This document shows, piece after piece, positions 1 through 8,574 of a stretch of DNA of 64,000 nucleotides. The DNA comes from Candidatus Thiodiazotropha endoloripes. Its GTDB lineage: Bacteria > Pseudomonadota > Gammaproteobacteria > Chromatiales > Chromatiaceae. The translations under genes and the position numbers were made by a program. The stretch lies in contig LVKA01000015.1 in the NCBI GenBank assembly GCA_001709035.1, forward strand, positions 348,663 to 412,662. The letters are read 5' to 3'. The notes below the pieces were generated by a model. The model saw nothing but the letters and a program-made list of their open reading frames with translations. It did not search any database and was not told the origin of the DNA. Each line of letters begins with the position of its first letter. Position 1 is the first letter of the stretch.

Positions 1-515
1 TGAGAGATCGTGCTGGTAGGGCGGCCACCGCCATACTGTTGTTGAGTGCGCTGAAAATTACTGTTGCCGGCCAGTCGGTTGGCCAGCATGCCGCCGATCA
101 GTGAGCCTGCAGCGGCGGCCAATAGGGTTTCACCCAGCGACAATCCTCCAGAGTGCATTGAGGGATCCTGTGTCAGGCGTGAGGAGCCCGCTTCAACCTT
201 CGCGGCCTCCTGTTCGGCAATCTGTTTAAGTTCATCTTCGCTAAGAAAACGCTCATTTCCTTCCTGATCACGAAGAATCGCGCGAGTTGGGCCACTGGTC
301 GGATGTTTCTCTACCAAGGTGTAGCTGTCCGGGTTTACAGCAACCTGCTCAATCACCATGAAGACATTCTGCCCCTGTTCGACCCCGGATTGGTTACCGA
401 AGCCGCTGCCTTGCGGCGGATTACCCTGGTCGCTACAGCCATTCAGACTGGCGATAGTGCTCAATCCAATCGTTCCGGCGATGGAGTAAGAGAGTACTTT
501 CCTGATGTGTCTCAT
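1..515 (-). CDS. UPF0323-type lipoprotein, C-terminus cut by window edge
   Basis: The minus-strand frame opens with MRHIRKVLSYSIAG and runs off the left edge. A hydrophobic stretch ends in a lipobox-like LNGC near residue 27, so the protein is probably a lipoprotein. The next part (VIEQVAVNPDSYTLVEKHP, then LRDQEGNERFLSEDELKQI) matches my memory of the UPF0323 lipoproteins of Campylobacter and Helicobacter. After it comes a Gly/Ala-rich stretch (LLAAAAGSLIGGMLANRL) that could be a glycine-zipper segment. The function is unknown. The start is the ATG ending at 515; a weak GGTGAT precedes it. Family assignment rests on recalled similarity only. Confidence 0.7.
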   Translation of the reverse strand, partial: MRHIRKVLSYSIAGTIGLSTIASLNGCSDQGNPPQGSGFGNQSGVEQGQNVFMVIEQVAVNPDSYTLVEKHPTSGPTRAILRDQEGNERFLSEDELKQIAEQEAAKVEAGSSRLTQDPSMHSGGLSLGETLLAAAAGSLIGGMLANRLAGNSNFQRTQQQYGGGRPTSTIS

Positions 516-775
516 GGATCACCCTGTATCTTCAAGTCGTAAAGTGGGGATCGTATTGTATCCAGTTGTTGTGAATTGACAAACCTTAGTGAGAGTAGCT
601 GTATAGAGAGGATGAGTTGTTACTGTTTCACGTACGACAAAGCTACCGATAAAGCGTCTATCCTGACATGCTCAATCCGTAACACAGTCAATTATTACTA
701 ACGTTGAAGACCCCAGTTTGATAAAGAGCTCGGGTCAGAATTATTGTCAGAATGTCAAATAAACAGTGATATTAA

Positions 776-964
776 CTCCCCTCTCCCCTTGCGGGAGAGG
801 GGCCGGGGGAGAGGGGGAGAATCAGCACCTTAGCCTTAATAAGAAACTTCTGCGAGAAAATGAAGAATCAATGAGTTTTTATCTTTTACCTGAACCCACG
901 GATTCGTGGTTTTAGCCAGGTGAAACGCTTCGCGTACAGCCTCTCCCATCAAGGGAGAGGGGCT
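776..964. repeat. dispersed repeat with conserved ends, copy 1
   Basis: The left end reads CTCCCCTCTCCCCTTGCGGG and is followed by a GGGGGAGA-rich tract. The right end reads GGTGAAACGCTTCGCGTACA, then a CTCTCCC/GGGAGAGG palindrome. A second copy with the same ends lies at 38928-39110. The middle (about 830-915) differs between copies. It lies just downstream of the quinoprotein operon and could also serve as its terminator. Confidence 0.75.
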
Positions 965-965
965 T

Positions 966-1994
966 TCAGTCCTGCTGCTGTTTGTAATAGGTTTTGAAAC
1001 CGATGCTCTGCTGATGACCTCCGGAGACATAATCTGCCAGTGAGCGGAATCTGCGCGGATCGACGATCAGCCCGGAATAGCGGTAGGCCTCCTCACCCTG
1101 GTTGTCCAGGAACAGCATGGTCGGAGTGCGCACCACACCCAGGCGTTGTGCCACTTCCCTGGCACTGGTGCTGGTGCCGTCGAAGTCGGTTAACGGCTGA
1201 TCGCTTTCCATATCCAGGGCGAGTGCGACAAAATTTCGCCGATAGTGGGTGATCAACCCGGGATCGGCAAGCACCCCAGCGCGCATCCGCCGACAGAAGG
1301 GGCAGTGGTGCGTCTCGAAAAACAGCAGCACACCCTGCTTATCCGCCTCGTCACTTCGGTTCAGCGCTGCTTTGAGGTCAGTGGCCGGACAGTCGAACAG
1401 GGTATCCTTCTCCCCCGCTGTCATCCCCGGCAGAGGCTGTGGCTCACCGGCAACCAGTGGTAGCCCCGCTGCGGCCCAACCGTCACTCCCCTCCGGATAC
1501 CAGTAGAGATTCCGATATCCCAGCTCGGATGCGCGCTTGACTACATTCCAGGACATCCAGCAATCGGTAATGCAATAAAAAACCACTGCTCGATTCAGGT
1601 CACCACCGGTGAGACGCTGCAGCGTACGCTCCAGCCAGGCCAGCATACAGGGCTCCAGATAGCCATACCCCACATTCGGCAGCCAGGTGCTGCCAGGCAG
1701 GTTTTGGCGTGGGGAGGCGGGCAACCAAGAGAGGCCGAACTCGGCGCTCTCCGGCCGTAAAGTGATTGCCAGGACATCCACCAGCAACGGATTGCTCCGT
1801 TTGATCAGTTCCAACAGGATCTCGGTATCGATGCGTTCGCCCGCAGGCGGTTGATCTGGCAGCGGCCTGCGATAGTTTGCGATTCGATACCCCGGTTCGG
1901 AGAAGAGCTCAGACTGATTCCCGGCGAAACTCTGGAGTGGCAGCAACAGAGAAACCAGTATCAGGAGGCAGAACAGCCATGACACCCCCCTCAC
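966..1994 (-). CDS. PQQ-associated CXXCW/rhodanese-like domain fused to thioredoxin domain, periplasmic
   Basis: This 342-residue exported protein has a signal peptide (about residues 1-24). Residues 30-180 match the PQQ-dependent catabolism-associated CXXCW family, a rhodanese-like fold. The visible motif is YCITDCWMSW, with Cys141, Cys145 and Trp146. A thioredoxin-like domain follows from about 215, with active site CPFC (Cys231, Cys234) and a cis-Pro region RTPTMLF. The family occurs beside PQQ alcohol dehydrogenases; its exact job is not established. Fusion to thioredoxin suggests the domain is reduced in cis, possibly handling sulfur or thiol chemistry with the SoxYZ-like carrier. It is the last gene of the operon and overlaps the preceding stop by four bases. 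Confidence 0.85.
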   Translation of the reverse strand: MRGVSWLFCLLILVSLLLPLQSFAGNQSELFSEPGYRIANYRRPLPDQPPAGERIDTEILLELIKRSNPLLVDVLAITLRPESAEFGLSWLPASPRQNLPGSTWLPNVGYGYLEPCMLAWLERTLQRLTGGDLNRAVVFYCITDCWMSWNVVKRASELGYRNLYWYPEGSDGWAAAGLPLVAGEPQPLPGMTAGEKDTLFDCPATDLKAALNRSDEADKQGVLLFFETHHCPFCRRMRAGVLADPGLITHYRRNFVALALDMESDQPLTDFDGTSTSAREVAQRLGVVRTPTMLFLDNQGEEAYRYSGLIVDPRRFRSLADYVSGGHQQSIGFKTYYKQQQD

Positions 1995-2932
1995 TGTTGC
2001 TGCTCTACCTTACCCTCAGCCAGGGCGGCTGCCTCAAGAGCAGGATAGAGATGGCTCAGTGAACGGGTGTACTCTTCACTGAAGACCGCCAGCTCCCGCA
2101 GATGTTGAGGGGCTTCGGGTTGCAGTAATTCCGCCATCGCGGCACCGGAACCGGCTTGTTCTGTCAGGTAGGTCTGCAACCAATTCAGATAAGCTGAGGT
2201 TTGGGATATGGCCACTTCACTGGTAACCGGCGGGCCATGCCCGGGAACCAATACCTTGAAATCGAGTTTTTGCAGTTGCTGAAGTGCCGCTTGCCACTCA
2301 TCCAAGCGGGCATGAGGGGTGGTCGGGGTACGGCCGTAGAACACCAGATCACCGGCAAACAGCACACCGCTGGTCTGATCCAGTATCACCAGATCGGCCC
2401 CGGTATGACCCTTCAGAGCAATCAACTGCAGACGGTGACCGCCGATCTCCTCCAGACCCGGTTCGACCTGCAGATTAGGCGCCACCACCCGGGTGCCTTT
2501 CATCCAGCTGCCGACCAGGCGATAGAGATTGTCATTGAATGTCTCACCCAGCAATCGAATCCCACCCTGGGTCTTTTTCAGGGCGCCAATCGGCAGATCC
2601 TCAAAGGCTTGATTACCGAGAAAATGGTCCGGGTGCATATGGGTGATAAAGAGTTTTACCACAGGTTTATCGGTTACCCGGGCGATCGCCGCTTTCAACT
2701 GTTCGCCGTAGAGTCTGGAGGGTCCACTGTCAATCACCACCACACCCGCTTCGGTAACGATAAAACCGGTATTGACGATGTTACCCCCATTGGAAAAACT
2801 GAAGTGTTCGTCATGGCCAATCAACACATAGGTGTCTTCAGCGACCTGCTGCGGCTTCAACTGATAATCCCGCTCCACAGCCTGGCACACGCCAACCAGC
2901 AGCAGTACTGAAATGAAGATCAAACATCTCAC
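1991..2932 (-). CDS. quinoprotein relay system zinc metallo-hydrolase (SoxH-like MBL fold)
   Basis: This 313-residue protein has a short signal peptide (to about residue 18) and a metallo-beta-lactamase fold. The metal motif is THMHPDH (His98, His100, Asp102, His103). Later ligands are visible in LKGHTGADLV, the Asp of LFAGDLVF and the His of VPGHGPP. This matches the SoxH-related hydrolases found with PQQ dehydrogenases and SoxYZ-like carriers. By analogy with SoxH it may release a group bound to the carrier cysteine; that is inference. Its start overlaps the carrier gene by four bases and its end overlaps the thioredoxin-fusion gene, so translation is probably coupled. Confidence 0.88.
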   Translation of the reverse strand: MRCLIFISVLLLVGVCQAVERDYQLKPQQVAEDTYVLIGHDEHFSFSNGGNIVNTGFIVTEAGVVVIDSGPSRLYGEQLKAAIARVTDKPVVKLFITHMHPDHFLGNQAFEDLPIGALKKTQGGIRLLGETFNDNLYRLVGSWMKGTRVVAPNLQVEPGLEEIGGHRLQLIALKGHTGADLVILDQTSGVLFAGDLVFYGRTPTTPHARLDEWQAALQQLQKLDFKVLVPGHGPPVTSEVAISQTSAYLNWLQTYLTEQAGSGAAMAELLQPEAPQHLRELAVFSEEYTRSLSHLYPALEAAALAEGKVEQQQ

Positions 2933-3714
2933 AGACGGTTACTCCCGGTCTGACTGCTTTCACTAATCTGAGCCTCGACCGGATTACCGTTATTGTCGCG
3001 TCCGGCCATCGTGAGTTGTTTGACTTTCGGCAGATCAAGCGTCAACACCGGGTTCTCTGCAATCGGCTCAAACAGGGCGAGACGACTGATCAGATCTCCC
3101 CCGCTCGCCCGGATCTCCAGTTGTTCCAGATAGAAGGCGGGAATTCCGGCAACCAACCCAGTATCCATTGGATGTACGATACTGGCACGCAGCCGGCTGT
3201 GATTCTCTCTCGACCAGAGTCGGGCTGTCACTTCCCCCAGCCGGTCAGCCCAGTCCGAGGAGCCGCTGCCCATACTGGGCGCTGTACACCCACCACCGGC
3301 CGCATCCACCAGAACACCGCCCAGATGCCAGACTCCGTCCGCTGTCAGTGCAGCCGCCCTGACCGGGGTGGCCTGCTGCACCTTGATCCGCAGACCGATG
3401 CGGGGCGCTGCTTTTAACGGCTGCATATCCAGCACCTTCGGAATCGGATTGAGTTCGGCAAATACCAGCAGACGTTCGACCTCACCCAGGGCCGTGGCAT
3501 CGATCCACAGCGGCAGGTTAAGCGAGTCCTCAGCAACAGCGGGAGCAGACACCCTCACCCGCTCATCGAATACCACCGGCGCCCCATCCAGCAGGCGCTG
3601 ATGCATCTCATGCCACATGACGGAGTTGAGGGGATCGGCAGGCGATTCGGCTGCAAACAGATCAAGCGGTCGTGCTAACAGCAGGAACAGCAGACAATAG
3701 ATCCGATATCTCAT
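2929..3714 (-). CDS. quinoprotein dehydrogenase-associated SoxYZ-like carrier protein
   Basis: This 261-residue secreted protein has a signal peptide to about residue 22. It fuses a SoxY-like part to a SoxZ-like part. The carrier cysteine is seen in AAGGGCTAPS (Cys143), the counterpart of the SoxY GGCGG swinging arm, but here internal rather than C-terminal. The C-terminal half (IVHPMDTGL, then a Leu/Val-rich beta region) fits SoxZ. Such fused carriers are known beside PQQ alcohol dehydrogenases, presumably holding a substrate-derived group on cysteine; the true cargo is unknown. It lies ten bases after the upstream gene and overlaps the MBL gene downstream. Confidence 0.87.
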   Translation of the reverse strand: MRYRIYCLLFLLLARPLDLFAAESPADPLNSVMWHEMHQRLLDGAPVVFDERVRVSAPAVAEDSLNLPLWIDATALGEVERLLVFAELNPIPKVLDMQPLKAAPRIGLRIKVQQATPVRAAALTADGVWHLGGVLVDAAGGGCTAPSMGSGSSDWADRLGEVTARLWSRENHSRLRASIVHPMDTGLVAGIPAFYLEQLEIRASGGDLISRLALFEPIAENPVLTLDLPKVKQLTMAGRDNNGNPVEAQISESSQTGSNRL

Positions 3715-3723
3715 AACAGAGAC

Positions 3724-4299
3724 CTATGGTATTGGCTCGAGCAGTATGCGGCGCGGCCAGAGGGTATCGGAAGCGGGATGAATCTCCATCGGATCTATGG
3801 GCCGCAGACCCCCATCCTCAGGAGGCGCCTGCAGGACATTGAGATCGGTTTCATGCAGCTCACCAACCAGTTCCCTGCCGGACTTTTTCAATACATAGTA
3901 GAGGCCATTCCAGGCATTGATACCGTACTCGCCCGGTACTTTGTGCAGGAACAGCAGATCATATTCCAGGTCGGTCAGATCCGACTCGGTGATACGCCGC
4001 TTTATCTCGTAGGGATAGGGCAAGCGGCAGATCATGCGTTGAGGATGGGGCAGACACTTAAACGGACGCATCGAGAGAAAGTGGTTCTCAAATGGCGCTT
4101 CAAGCCAATCGATCCAATAACGGTAGCCCTGCTCTGCCTGACGAATCTCAACCTGAGCCAGATGTTGACGCTCACCGGCCTGGTTTTCCATAGAGAGGCG
4201 ATAATCTCCCGCCAGATCCGCCGCAACGGATCCGGTTGTCAGGCAGAGTGAAGCACTAAGGGCGACGTAGACAGAGTTTCGCATCATCACTGTAGGCAA
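3724..4299 (-). CDS. secreted protein of unknown function in the quinoprotein operon
   Basis: The 191-residue frame starts MPTVMMRNSVYVALSASLCL, a signal peptide cleaved near VAA/DLAGDYRL. The start could also be Met5 or Met6. The mature part contains GDYRLSMENQ, WIDWLEAPFENHF, two cysteines (FKCLPHPQRMICRL) and a conserved-looking LHKVPGEYGINAWNGLYYV. I do not recognise a named family. It overlaps the end of the binding-protein gene by about 44 bases and precedes the SoxYZ-like carrier, so it should be part of the same periplasmic oxidation module. Confidence 0.75.
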   Translation of the reverse strand: MPTVMMRNSVYVALSASLCLTTGSVAADLAGDYRLSMENQAGERQHLAQVEIRQAEQGYRYWIDWLEAPFENHFLSMRPFKCLPHPQRMICRLPYPYEIKRRITESDLTDLEYDLLFLHKVPGEYGINAWNGLYYVLKKSGRELVGELHETDLNVLQAPPEDGGLRPIDPMEIHPASDTLWPRRILLEPIP

Positions 4300-5191
4300 T
4301 CACACCTGAGTTTTCAGGTTTGAGTCTCACGATACGGCTTGGCAGCTGATAGCTGGAGCCATGCTTTTCGAAGATCTTTTGCAGCTCTCCTGTCTCCCGA
4401 ACCTCAATCATCGCCTGGTCTAGGGCATTCGCCAGTTGCTGATTACCCTGCCGCACGGCAGCGCCCAGATCCCAGCCGCTGCTGCGCATACCCGGCATCT
4501 GAATCGGACCTACTGCGTAGCCATTTCTGCCCGCTCCCAGGGCGAATTCAATTTCACTGCGGGGTCCGGCGACACCACTCAATTCACCGGCCTTCAGATC
4601 AGCCACCGCCTCGCTCATATTACGATAGTGCACCACCTGATCACGGATTCGGCCACTATAGGCGGTCAGCAGGTAGAAATCGGCCAGGGTGTCCAGCTCA
4701 ACACCAATCTTTTCACGGGTGAAGATCTCCAGAGGCGAACCACGTCCCGCTTTATCCGCCACCACGGCGAACACAATCTGCTCCCGATAGTAGGGTGCGA
4801 TGAAACTGACCCGGTCATTCTCTTCGGCAAAAGCTTCATCGAATGGAGTATGCAGCATCACATCCGCAACACCACCACCCAGGTAGTGTCCCTTCCAGAC
4901 GTTGTTGCGCAGATCATCCTCCATGTTTTCATCAGCGCCAACCGCACGAATCGCCGCGACAACGCCCAACCGTTTGGCCAATGCGTGAGCGATATCCACA
5001 TCGATGCCGACAATACGTCCCCGTTCTCCGCGATAGGAAAAAGGCGGGAAATCGGCATACACCGCCACCTCCAATACACCACGCTCCTGGATACGCTGCA
5101 GGGCCGTTTGCTCTTCATCGGCCTGTAGTGCTGAGGCCATGAACACGGATGCCAGCATGGACATCAGCACAGCTTTCAACAGTTTCTGCAT
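4256..5191 (-). CDS. quinoprotein dehydrogenase-associated periplasmic substrate-binding protein (XoxJ/MoxJ-like)
   Basis: I chose the second of two adjacent ATGs (ending at 5191) because GGAGGG lies about six bases before it; this gives 311 residues. A signal peptide ends near ALQA/DEEQ. The fold is that of family 3 solute-binding proteins: RIQERGVLEVAVYADFPPFS, then RIVGIDVDIAHALAKRLGV, and a C-terminal LQKIFEKHG. This agrees with the putative ABC-type binding proteins found with methanol or ethanol dehydrogenases (MoxJ/XoxJ/PedG group), thought to help enzyme maturation or cytochrome interaction rather than transport. No permease or ATPase is nearby, which supports a non-transport role. 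Confidence 0.87.
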   Translation of the reverse strand: MQKLLKAVLMSMLASVFMASALQADEEQTALQRIQERGVLEVAVYADFPPFSYRGERGRIVGIDVDIAHALAKRLGVVAAIRAVGADENMEDDLRNNVWKGHYLGGGVADVMLHTPFDEAFAEENDRVSFIAPYYREQIVFAVVADKAGRGSPLEIFTREKIGVELDTLADFYLLTAYSGRIRDQVVHYRNMSEAVADLKAGELSGVAGPRSEIEFALGAGRNGYAVGPIQMPGMRSSGWDLGAAVRQGNQQLANALDQAMIEVRETGELQKIFEKHGSSYQLPSRIVRLKPENSGVIAYSDDAKLCLRRP

Positions 5192-5217
5192 CATCACCCT
5201 CCAAATAAATCGTTTTA

Positions 5218-5646
5218 TTATTGATCTGGTTCCAGGGTTACCAGCCAAGCCCTGATCGACCACATGGCCTCTTGGGAGAGAATGCCTTCAAAAGGCGGCA
5301 TATAGGTGATGCCATTACGGATAGCACCATTGCGTATCCGCATGATGTACCAGGCATCGCCCTCTTCATCCGGTGGCAGGTTGCGCAGATCGGGCGCGAT
5401 ACCGCCGGATACGGCACCCAGCCCATGACAACGTGCACAGTTTTGATTATAGGCAGATGAACCAATCTCGATAGCCTTGTCATCTCCGGGGTATGGATTC
5501 AGTTCCAGCCACTCCTCACCCAGTTGGCGCAGTGCGGAGGTGTCAACTGGTTGTGGTGCGACATCGCCATGGCCAAAGGCCGTGGTAACTGTAGCGGCCC
5601 AGAGGACCGTCGCGAGTGCGGCGAGTTTGAGTGATGGGAGGCGCAT
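5218..5646 (-). CDS. pedF: cytochrome c-550 PedF-like electron acceptor
   Basis: The start at 5646 follows a GGAG nine bases upstream and gives 142 residues. A signal peptide ends near TAFG/HGDVAP. There is one c-type heme site, NCARCH (Cys70, Cys73, His74), with a likely methionine ligand in ITYMPPFEG (Met116). The sequence HGDVAPQPVDTSALRQLGEEW is typical of PedF cytochromes of ethanol oxidation systems. It should take electrons from the adjacent PQQ dehydrogenase and pass them to a terminal oxidase. The gene lies between the dehydrogenase and the binding-protein gene, 26 bases before the latter. Confidence 0.88.
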   Translation of the reverse strand: MRLPSLKLAALATVLWAATVTTAFGHGDVAPQPVDTSALRQLGEEWLELNPYPGDDKAIEIGSSAYNQNCARCHGLGAVSGGIAPDLRNLPPDEEGDAWYIMRIRNGAIRNGITYMPPFEGILSQEAMWSIRAWLVTLEPDQ

Positions 5647-5787
5647 GAAAAAAAACTCCGTCAATTAATGGACTAAACAGTGGGTGACATCACACCCTGG
5701 TTTGAACGACATCCAATCGTGACTGCCGATCGGAAAGTGATTGGACGACGGACAGTACCTGGCTGCCCGCCGTCCAGGGTATGGGCA

Positions 5788-7554
5788 TCAGGCGTCAGAG
5801 AGCTTGAAAACCCAAAGCGAACCACCCTGGTTCAGGTACTTGACCTTGCTGGCCACATCCCCGCCCCAAAGCGGTACTGCACCACCCCAGCCTGATGGGA
5901 CAGCGATGAACTGTTCGCCATCCTGCTCCCAGGTGATGGGACAGCCGACAACGCCGGAACCGGTCTGGAATTTCCACAGCTCCTTACCGTTTTCAGCATC
6001 AAAGGCTTTGAGGTAACCCTCAGGTGTACCGGTAAAGACCAGTCCACCACCGGTGGTCATCACACCACCCCACAAAGGAGCATTGTTTTTGTACTCCCAC
6101 TTGATATCACCGGTTTTCGGATCAACTGCCCGCAGTGCACCGATGTAGTCGTCGTAGAGCGGTTTGATGGTAAATCCGGCACCCAGATAGGCTGCACCCT
6201 TCTTGTAGGTCACAGGCTCATTCCAAATGTCCATGCCCCATTCGTTGGCTGGCACATAGAACAGCTCGGTGTCTGGACTGTAGGCCATCGGCATCCAGTT
6301 TTTGGCGCCGAGGAATGAAGGTGCGATAAAGATCGTCTCGCCCTTTTTACCGTCGGCACTCTTGGTGGGATCACCGGGGCGCAGTCCGGTCTCGATCGGG
6401 CGTCCGGTCTTCTTGTCGATACCCTTGGCAAAATCGACCCGGGTAACGAAGGGGAATGCATTCTCAACTTTGCCGTTGGTACGGTCTAACACATAGAAGA
6501 AACCGTTACGGTCCGCATGACCTGCCAGTTTTTTACCACCGGAATTGAATGAGACAAGCTCATTTACACCGTCATAATCCCAGCCGTCGTTGGGGGTATA
6601 TTGATAGTGCCAGGAGATCTTGCCGGTATCCGGATCAATCGCCAGGGTGGAGGTGGAGTAGAGATTGTCTCCAGGACGCATATGGGCATTCCATGGCGCT
6701 GGATTACCGGTACCGTAGAAGATCAGATCGGTTTCATGGTCATAGGTACCCCCCTGCCAGGTGGCAGCACCACCGGTCTTCCACAGATCACCAGGCCAGG
6801 TCGCGTTGGTCTTGCCAGTGATACCGTTCTCCATCTTCTTGCCATCTTTCCAGATGTAGCCCATATGGCCTTCAACAGAGGGACGGATCCAGCGCAGTTT
6901 ACCGGTCTGGGCATCCCGCGCCTCAACCCGGCCGATAACGCCGAACTCACCACCGGAGACACCGGTAATGACCATATCCTTGACAATCAAAGGCGCAGCG
7001 GTGAATGAGTAGCCAGCCTTGTAATCATCAATCTTGGAACGCCATTTCACCTTACCGGTAGCCTGATCGAGCGCCACCAGACGGGCATCCAGGGTGCCGA
7101 AGATGACCAGGTCGCCATGCAGGGCCGCACCCCGGTTGATCACATCACAGCAAGGTAAAATACCATCCGGCAAGCGGTGATCGTACTGCCACAGCTCTTC
7201 ACCGGTTGTCGCATCCACCGCATAGAGTCGTGAATAGGAGCCGGTTACAAAGATCCGGCCATTATGCACAACCGGTTGAGCCTCCTGACCGCGCTGTTTT
7301 TCACCACCAAAGGAGAAACTCCAAGCCGGCACCAACTTTTTCACATTACCTTTGTTGATCTTTTTTAGCGGGCTGTAGCGTTGGCCCTGTTGGCCCATTC
7401 CCCAACTCACCACATCACCGGTGGTCGAGGCATCAGCGTCAATATCAGCCTGGGTAACCCCAGCCTGGGCAAGACTGGTCAGACTGAGCCCTGCAGTCAC
7501 TACAGCGGTCGCCATAGCTGCACTCAGAGCCTTGAATTTCAGCGGGAATTTCAT
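5788..7554 (-). CDS. PQQ-dependent alcohol dehydrogenase, ExaA/PedH type, lanthanide signature
   Basis: The start at 7554 is set by GAGGAG nine bases upstream; the 588-residue protein has a signal peptide (cleavage near AQA/GVTQ). It is an eight-bladed quinoprotein with repeated tryptophan-docking sequences such as [11 protein letters not shown]. The vicinal disulfide is Cys135-Cys136 (LPCCDV). Metal and PQQ ligands are Glu203, Asn284 and Asp326; Asp328 (WDYDGVNE) is the second aspartate that marks lanthanide-dependent enzymes. Calcium enzymes usually have Ala or Ser there. Overall sequence is closer to ethanol dehydrogenases ExaA/PedH than to MxaF/XoxF. It should oxidise short alcohols in the periplasm and reduce the PedF-like cytochrome. 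It is first in the operon, behind a sigma-54 promoter. Confidence 0.92.
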   Translation of the reverse strand: MKFPLKFKALSAAMATAVVTAGLSLTSLAQAGVTQADIDADASTTGDVVSWGMGQQGQRYSPLKKINKGNVKKLVPAWSFSFGGEKQRGQEAQPVVHNGRIFVTGSYSRLYAVDATTGEELWQYDHRLPDGILPCCDVINRGAALHGDLVIFGTLDARLVALDQATGKVKWRSKIDDYKAGYSFTAAPLIVKDMVITGVSGGEFGVIGRVEARDAQTGKLRWIRPSVEGHMGYIWKDGKKMENGITGKTNATWPGDLWKTGGAATWQGGTYDHETDLIFYGTGNPAPWNAHMRPGDNLYSTSTLAIDPDTGKISWHYQYTPNDGWDYDGVNELVSFNSGGKKLAGHADRNGFFYVLDRTNGKVENAFPFVTRVDFAKGIDKKTGRPIETGLRPGDPTKSADGKKGETIFIAPSFLGAKNWMPMAYSPDTELFYVPANEWGMDIWNEPVTYKKGAAYLGAGFTIKPLYDDYIGALRAVDPKTGDIKWEYKNNAPLWGGVMTTGGGLVFTGTPEGYLKAFDAENGKELWKFQTGSGVVGCPITWEQDGEQFIAVPSGWGGAVPLWGGDVASKVKYLNQGGSLWVFKLSDA

Positions 7555-7648
7555 ATTTGTTTCTCCTCCCCGATAGTGGTTGATCGTCGATGGATGGTCA
7601 GCAGGACAGATCACACTGACGCAGCCATACTCTCCTTCAAACATCTAT

Positions 7649-7664
7649 AGCAAGACCCAGGCCA
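7649..7664 (-). promoter_or_regulatory. sigma-54 (-24/-12) promoter for the quinoprotein operon
   Basis: On the minus strand the site reads TGGCCTGGGTCTTGCT. It matches the consensus TGGCAC-N5-TTGCW at TGGC, the following G and TTGCT, with the required ten bases between GG and GC. Transcription would start near 7638, leaving a leader of about 85 bases before the dehydrogenase ATG. The divergent neighbour encodes a sigma-54 activator, which supports the call. Confidence 0.8.
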
Positions 7665-8574
7665 TAACAAAAAAAGATATATCTCTATGATTTTAAAAAG
7701 GATTTACAGCAGCAAAAACAAATGATGGAAAAATCTGAAAAAGGCGGGGTATCAGATCACAACAAACTGTGTATCAGTTTCGTTACAACAGGTGACAGTA
7801 GCAGGATTGCTCTTTTTGGCGCAGCCTCATGGGCTCTCTGAATTGACCTTACGAGCGCCCAACTGAAGGAATTCAGTCCCTTCAGGGGTAACTGTCGTTT
7901 GCGCTGAATAGCGGTTTCAATTGGTATGAAGCATCAGACTCGCATATGCTTTTCTGTCTCTGAATCACCTCAGGCATTGCGCCAGTTGGCACAGTTTGTT
8001 ACCAAATCCGTTTCCGGTTTTGGCATCCGTCATCAACGGCCCGGTAAAGTAAGGCCTTAATAATCCTGATAATTCCACAACTCACAAGTGATTAAGTATC
8101 AGAAATTATAAGTTTGCTGTAAGCAAACAAGTTGTCTAGACTTATTCGAATATTACATGGCATATCACACCCATCCCATCGAGTGATAGCGAAGCTTGCA
8201 GCGTCATGAGCTGAATCACTGTGACAATAAAGGTGTCACGCATCGCTGCAACGTATTCGTCAGCTGATCAGAGTCTTCAGTCGTACAGCGGGAGTTGTAA
8301 TAGTGATAAGGAGCAGTGGTGGCTGTCCTTATTTAACCCCTTTGGAGATTGTTTTCCGGGAGCGAACAGTAGTATGCTCCGCGGTTGCTCGGTCCGTGAA
8401 ACGGTCCGATCCGCTTATCGATGCAGGATACAATTGAGTATCAACGGTTTTGCAGTATAAAACTTCGCCATGGAGTCGGCACACGATAATGCCACTGCAA
8501 AACTGTTCTACAGATTTGCAACTTAACTATAAATAAACCCTTGAAGTTTAAGGTTAGGTTGGAGGATGTAGTAG
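7665..8574. promoter_or_regulatory. long divergent regulatory region between dehydrogenase operon and activator gene
   Basis: About 900 bases hold no convincing gene; the one small frame (8221-8460) lacks a ribosome site and family features. The region should contain the activator-binding sites and the activator's own promoter. A clear dyad GTGACA-N7-TGTCAC lies at 8221-8239 and may be an upstream activating site. The far end has GGAGG ten bases before the activator ATG. The dyad lies about 570 bases from the sigma-54 promoter, far but possible with DNA bending. Confidence 0.5.

Noticed and set aside
2201-2911. 236-codon frame opposite the metallo-hydrolase gene
   Set aside because: Antisense to a gene with clear active-site motifs; no features of its own.
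4256-5263. longer start for the binding-protein gene at 5263
   Set aside because: The extra 24 residues overlap the cytochrome gene and would bury the signal peptide; GGAGGG marks the start at 5191.
8221-8460. 79-codon frame in the quinoprotein regulatory region
   Set aside because: No ribosome site, no family pattern, odd composition; it lies over a dyad in a likely control region.
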